Of a DNA stretch of 64,000 nt, positions 59,892 to 64,000 are shown in pieces. Below the pieces are notes generated by a model. It worked only from the letters and a program-made list of their open reading frames with translations. It was not told the DNA's origin and made no database searches. The translations under genes were made by a program, and so were the position numbers. Position 1 is the first letter of the stretch. Every line of letters starts with the position of its first letter. The stretch is from Cryptomeria japonica (Eukaryota; Streptophyta; Pinopsida; Cupressales; Cupressaceae): the NCBI RefSeq assembly GCF_030272615.1, contig NC_081414.1:818350396-818414395 (forward strand), read 5' to 3'.

Positions 59892-60623
59892 TGAAATCCA
59901 ATTTGGCCAACTCTAAAATGATTTTGTCCTTCAATCTGAAAAATTAAAAAGTATAATTTATTTTTTAAATTGTGATATTTCTAACTTCAAAACAATAATT
60001 TTTATAATAACATTATACAACTCTTACCTTGAGCTATCCAATTCATATATTTCTATATAACTTTGTGTCTCCCATCTAGAAAATTAGAAGGCCATTCATA
60101 TGGGAGGGCATACTCAGCCTATAAAATTAAGAATGAACATAAATATAGTCAATATAAAATTCGAGACTTATTATTTGTGTTTTTGTAATCTCTGCCTTAG
60201 ATTTAATATCTATTATTTGGAAAAAAAAATGAAACCAAAAATCCATTACCTCTTTCAGAAAGGTTCTCAGCTTTATATCTTAAAATTTTTCTAACAATTG
60301 TTTAAGATAAGCAGAGCTGGAGACTTTAGCATCTTCCATAACTGTCTCTCCAAGAAATGCTAGACTTTTTAAGAGGTCGATGACGCTTCTCATCACGTGT
60401 TCCTCTCTTATATCAATCGGATTACTATCATTACTTCCTCTACGGGAAATGAACAACCCATTTTTGTCCTTGAAATTCTTCAACACGTCTTTTTAATATA
60501 CAACATATTAATAAATAATTAATTGTTGGTAAATAAGAAGATGACTCGGTAATTGATCATGCTAATGTGACAGTGTGGATCTGAAATCTTAATTATAATT
60601 AAAGAACTTGCGATTTCAAATTG

Positions 60624-60989
60624 ACAAATAAGTAGAATTTTGAAAAAGGCAAGAAATTAAAATGCTCAATTAATAGATTTTCTTACATAATAAGTTAATT
60701 GAATACCTACAAAAACATGATAATGATGGAGTCGAAATACTCTGAGTCCTAAAGTTGTGGCATTCAAATCCTTTGTAGCCCTTTCGCAGCCTATGATTTG
60801 AAATCAACAAATAAGTAGAATTTTGAAAAAGACAAAAAATTAAGATGCTCAAGTACTAAATCTTCTCACATAATAAATTAATTGGATACCTGCAAAAACA
60901 TGATAATGATAGAGTCGAAGTAATCTGAGTCCTAAAGCTGTGGCATTCAAATCCTTTGTAGTGCTTTTACAACCTAATCCAATCCCCAC
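60624..60989. repeat. Tandem duplication (183-bp period) of a terpene synthase exon
   Basis: Sequence from about 60624 to 60806 repeats from 60807 to 60989 with moderate divergence. It contains the 3' part of the DLNATALGLRLLRL exon, its donor and part of the next intron. The downstream copy (exon part about 60799-60707) is truncated at its 5' end, so it would not code correctly. Confidence 0.75.
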
Positions 60990-61550
60990 ACTTTCATCCA
61001 AATAGCTACATCCATTTAACAGAGAATTTTAACACACTTTTTTATTTTATTAATCCAAATCTTAATGTCAACAGAGAATTTTAACAAAATTTATAATTCT
61101 AACAATCCAAATGTTAATGTTAAGAGAGAACTTTAACAGATCAGTAAACGTAATCAAGAGCTTCTTTTATATCAGCCTCAAAATATCGATCTATTCTGAG
61201 GCATTGCAGTGCATCAACCATTTCAAGCTGCTCGATCAATCTGCATTTCATTTAACAACATTTTGACTTGTTTAACCAGTGTTTCCACATGTTCGCGATA
61301 TTCAGATGCCTGAAAAATATACAATCAATAATCTAGAAAAGAAATAGAGATAGCAAAATAATGTAGAAAACAAATAGAGATAACATAGTAATACAATGAG
61401 TATAAGTAGATTAGAGTAATGTAGAAAGAAAAGTATTGGGTATGATGTTTCCATAGATTGGAGAAACTCATCATTCCATAGATTTAAAGATTTGTGTGGT
61501 GTTTCCATGAAAGAAACGGAAGAAATGTTATCTCCCTTCAAAGTAGACAT

Positions 61551-61738
61551 TGAAGAAGAAATGTTGTGTCCAAAATAGTTGAGGCCAACAAAAATTTATA
61601 AGTTGAATGCTTGTGCTCAACATTACAAGCACGCTAATATTTATATTTGCCAATGCGAAGAGTGGAATTTGAATGCTTGCATGGTATTTAGTGTTCAATG
61701 AACGTGTTTGAAGTTTTAGCCATTTATTTTTCTAGAAA
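61551..61738. other. Remnant upstream sequence of terpene synthase
   Basis: This is the only sequence left between exon 1 and the adjoining LTR. No convincing TATA box was identified. Confidence 0.35.
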
Positions 61739-62954
61739 TGTAATTATGCTAAGTGTGTTCAAAAATGTGAAATTCTTTTCTCTTCAATTCAACTAGATAA
61801 TTACTTTAATTCACTTATTTAAATTACTTTGATTATTTTAATTATTTAAATTTGGCTATCCTAATTAAATAATTATGCATTGTTTAATTAATTAGCATTC
61901 TTTCCTTCTACCTAATTCATTTTATTGATTACACTATAGTCCTTCTTTTATTAATTATTTGACAATAATAAATCATATAATTAATTAAATTTGACCCTTT
62001 TCTTCTATTAAATAAATCAAAGCATAATTTGATTATTTAATTCACTTATGTCTTTTCCTCCAAATATTCCCTTATAAAATTAATTAATTAAATTAATTAA
62101 TTCTATTTCCCCACATGTCTCCTAATGCTAACCCTTAGCTAACCCTTTCTCTATCCTAACCCATCTAACTAACCAAGGGTTTTAGCCAACTCTATCCGTT
62201 ATCCCTCACCATATTTGTGCACATTGCAAAAATATCCCAAATTTTGCCTTTGAATCTATGAGAAATTTCCTAAAATTTGGGAAAATATCCCAAATATCCT
62301 AAAACATGGGAATATCTCTCTTTTGAAATAGAACCTTCTTATTTGGGTGTCTCATTCCCAAATAGGCATGTGTCCTAAGAGACAAATGTCATTCCTTCCA
62401 ATGACACATGTCATTTACATCCATGACGCATGCCCTTCTTAGGGATACATGTCTCCTTCTCATACCCCTCCATATCCTATTCAAGCCTATTTAAACCTCC
62501 CCTCATTTTCCTTTCTAATTCATCCACTTTCATTTTTCATACTCTCATAATGCAGAATTGTTCATCCACTTTCATTGGCATACTCTCATAATGCAGAATT
62601 GTTCATCCACTTCCATTTTCATCCCTCATAATGCAGAATAGATTACTCACCATTTTGCACATCCATTAATTTTTCACATCCATCTTGCATCCCATTTTAG
62701 CTTAATTTTTGTCTTGCATTCAATATCATGGAGCATAATTGAGTATGTATCATATAGCAAGCACACATCAAATCAGGGGACTATCATATTGAAGGATAAT
62801 CTAGAGTTTGTAGTTTAATTGCTTCTATTTTGTTTATCTAGTTTTCTTCTTTCTTGATGTCCCAATCTTTAGTATTTAGTTAATATGTATATGTTTGATT
62901 GTTAATTTTATCTTTTCAATCTATTTAGTTTAGCATTCATAATTTTATGGATAC
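61739..62954 (+). mobile_element. 5' LTR of a Gypsy element (left end approximate)
   Basis: It ends GGATACA at 62954 and is followed after TTTC by TGGCACGCTCGTTGGGACCC. That is close to the TGGCACGCCCGGTGGGACC-type PBS found in plant Gypsy elements. A TATA-like CCTATTTAAACC is near 62487. Just downstream is a tandem repeat of about 45 bp (CATACTCTCATAATGCAGAATTG, 62525-62645). The start TGTAATTATGC at 61739 is my best guess. Confidence 0.45.
62525..62645. repeat. Tandem repeat of about 45 bp in LTR
   Basis: TCATAATGCAGAAT(T/A) recurs at about 62546, 62587 and 62626 with shared TTCATCCACTTTCAT flanks. Confidence 0.7.
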
Positions 62955-63228
62955 ATTTCTGGCACGCTCGTTGGGACCCATTTTATGGGCCATTTTAATC
63001 TTGTGTTGTTGTTTTAGTGATGTTTGAATTGTAGGTTTTGGCGCTTGGAGGCAAAAAATTGCACTCCTATCTTTCCATTTGTAGAATCTAGTAGGGATTT
63101 TTGCATTAGTGACTAGGATTTCACATTTGTATCATCAATATTTTGCATGCGTATAATTTGTGTTTCACATTCATCTTGAAAATATTTCATATTCACTCAA
63201 AAGTTATTTCACATTAGTTTGGTCAGTG
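62955..63228 (+). other. Start of Gypsy internal region, cut by a second LTR
   Basis: Contains the PBS-like motif at 62959-62980 and then about 250 bp of untranslated leader before another LTR begins at 63229. Confidence 0.4.
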
Positions 63229-64000
63229 TGTCACAACCCTCCTTTATCACCTTTTTGATTTAAATACAAACTCTATTATATTTCCTTGGATAAACTATTG
63301 AATGAATATTGTAAGGGAATAAAAATAATAAACCCCACACACATGGAAAATACATATATATTTTTAATTGGTTATTTAATTTCCCTCACCCAAATTAAGG
63401 CACATGTTGTAGGAGGAATAAGAAGCTTCTAGAGGCTTCTCCACCACCCTTGCATGTAACTCCTCCCACTAAGCCTAATCAATTTGCATGGAGGCCAAAT
63501 TGGGAGAGAATCTCTTTTTTTTCAATTAAAAATTAGGTAGTGGGAATTTGAAATTTCTTTTATAAAAGAGGTACAAGTTTCAAAATGAGTGTTGGGCTAT
63601 TCCATAAGAAATTCTGCAAGTTAAATTCTCCTTGGTAGTTAATTTTCATTTTCAGCTAAGGATTTTGTTGGGAGGACTTCTCTTCAATTTGGAGGATCAA
63701 GGAAGACTCTACACCATTTTCGAGCACCCAGGTTCCTTCAAACTTAGTTTCGTGCAACTTATTCTTGTTGTAGATTAGATTTGATTAAATTATTTTATGA
63801 GAATGAAATTCATTTGTGTTTTGATAAGAAATTAGTTTTCAGATTTTGAAAAGAAGTAGATTAAAACGTTTGATAAAAAGTAGACTAAATTGTTTGATTT
63901 ATTGTTTCAGATTCTTGATAAAAATTAGTTTCAGATTTTGATAAGAAGTGGATTAAAATGTTTGATAAAAAGTAGATTAAATTGTTTGATTCATTATTTC
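63229..64000 (+). mobile_element. LTR of the same family as 4872 (continues past window)
   Basis: It starts TGTCACAACCCTCC and shares ordered blocks with the LTR at 4872, including CACATGTTGTAGGAGGAATAA. It does not carry the LINE-like insertion seen there. The right end lies outside the window. Confidence 0.6.

Larger units (their letters stand above)
59848..61550 (-). pseudogene. Terpene synthase (gymnosperm TPS-d-like), N-terminal half
   Basis: Six exon remnants lie in order on the minus strand: 61550-61437 (ATG; SLNLWNDEFLQSMETSYP), 61309-61140 (ASEYREHVETLVKQVK, then LIEQLEMVDALQCLRIDRYF), 61005-60890 (TTKDLNATALGLRLLRL), 60488-60250 (DKNGLF, REEHVMRSVIDLLKSLAF, GETVMEDAKVSSSAYLKQLL), 60118-60028 and 59935-59848 (KIILELAKLDFNI, MKKLSR). 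Acceptors (TTTTTCAG) and donors (AAG|GTAAGAG) are present. This is the class II-fold N-terminal part of a terpene synthase. No catalytic DDxxD half is found. The 38-codon exon 1 lacks an obvious plastid transit peptide. Stops and frameshifts make it a pseudogene. Confidence 0.85.

Overview
This is nuclear DNA from a large-genome seed plant. It contains transposon-on-transposon nesting, many premature stops and intron-bearing gene remnants, and no intact host gene. A gymnosperm, probably a conifer, is my best guess: the one recognisable host gene, a broken terpene synthase at 59.8-61.6 kb, reads like the gymnosperm TPS-d type. The species is not identifiable by eye.

Layout. (1) 1-7 kb: the gag domain of a pol-less Ty3/Gypsy-type element, split by a 4.1-kb solo LTR (202-4333, perfect TSD TTGAT). 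Its polypurine tract and 3' LTR (from 4872) follow, and that LTR carries a 1.1-kb LINE-like insertion. (2) 8.2-19.3 kb: a plus-strand, multi-exon, internally repetitive pseudogene of unknown function, split by a full-length but dead Ty1/Copia element (9378-16382, TSD AATTG). (3) 20.6-23.7 kb: a minus-strand decayed ORF of about 1000 codons, also unknown. (4) 24.1-57.2 kb: a Mutator-like (MULE) transposase gene on the minus strand. Both flanks carry arrays of an 84-bp quasi-palindromic repeat. Its SWIM zinc-finger exon is split by two LTR retrotransposons at the same 5-bp target. These are a pol-less Copia-type element with a large unknown ORF (27479-35946) and a pol-less Gypsy-type element with an antisense plant-mobile-domain (PMD) ORF (35952-48682). 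(5) 51.2-54.5 kb: a probable retroposed block with a 12-bp target duplication, itself hit by two Copia solo LTRs. (6) 58.0-59.6 kb: a Gypsy solo LTR. (7) 59.8-61.6 kb: the N-terminal half of the terpene synthase pseudogene. (8) 61.7-64 kb: two more LTRs, the last cut by the window end.

How it fits together. Nothing here looks able to move or work by itself. Three of the LTR elements carry gag or cargo coding but no recognisable polymerase, so they would depend on enzymes from elsewhere. The Copia element and the PMD ORF have died largely through TAG stops, many where Gln is expected, which fits deamination of methylated CAG (CHG) sites. The inferred order at the central locus is MULE first, then the Copia-type element, then the Gypsy-type element.
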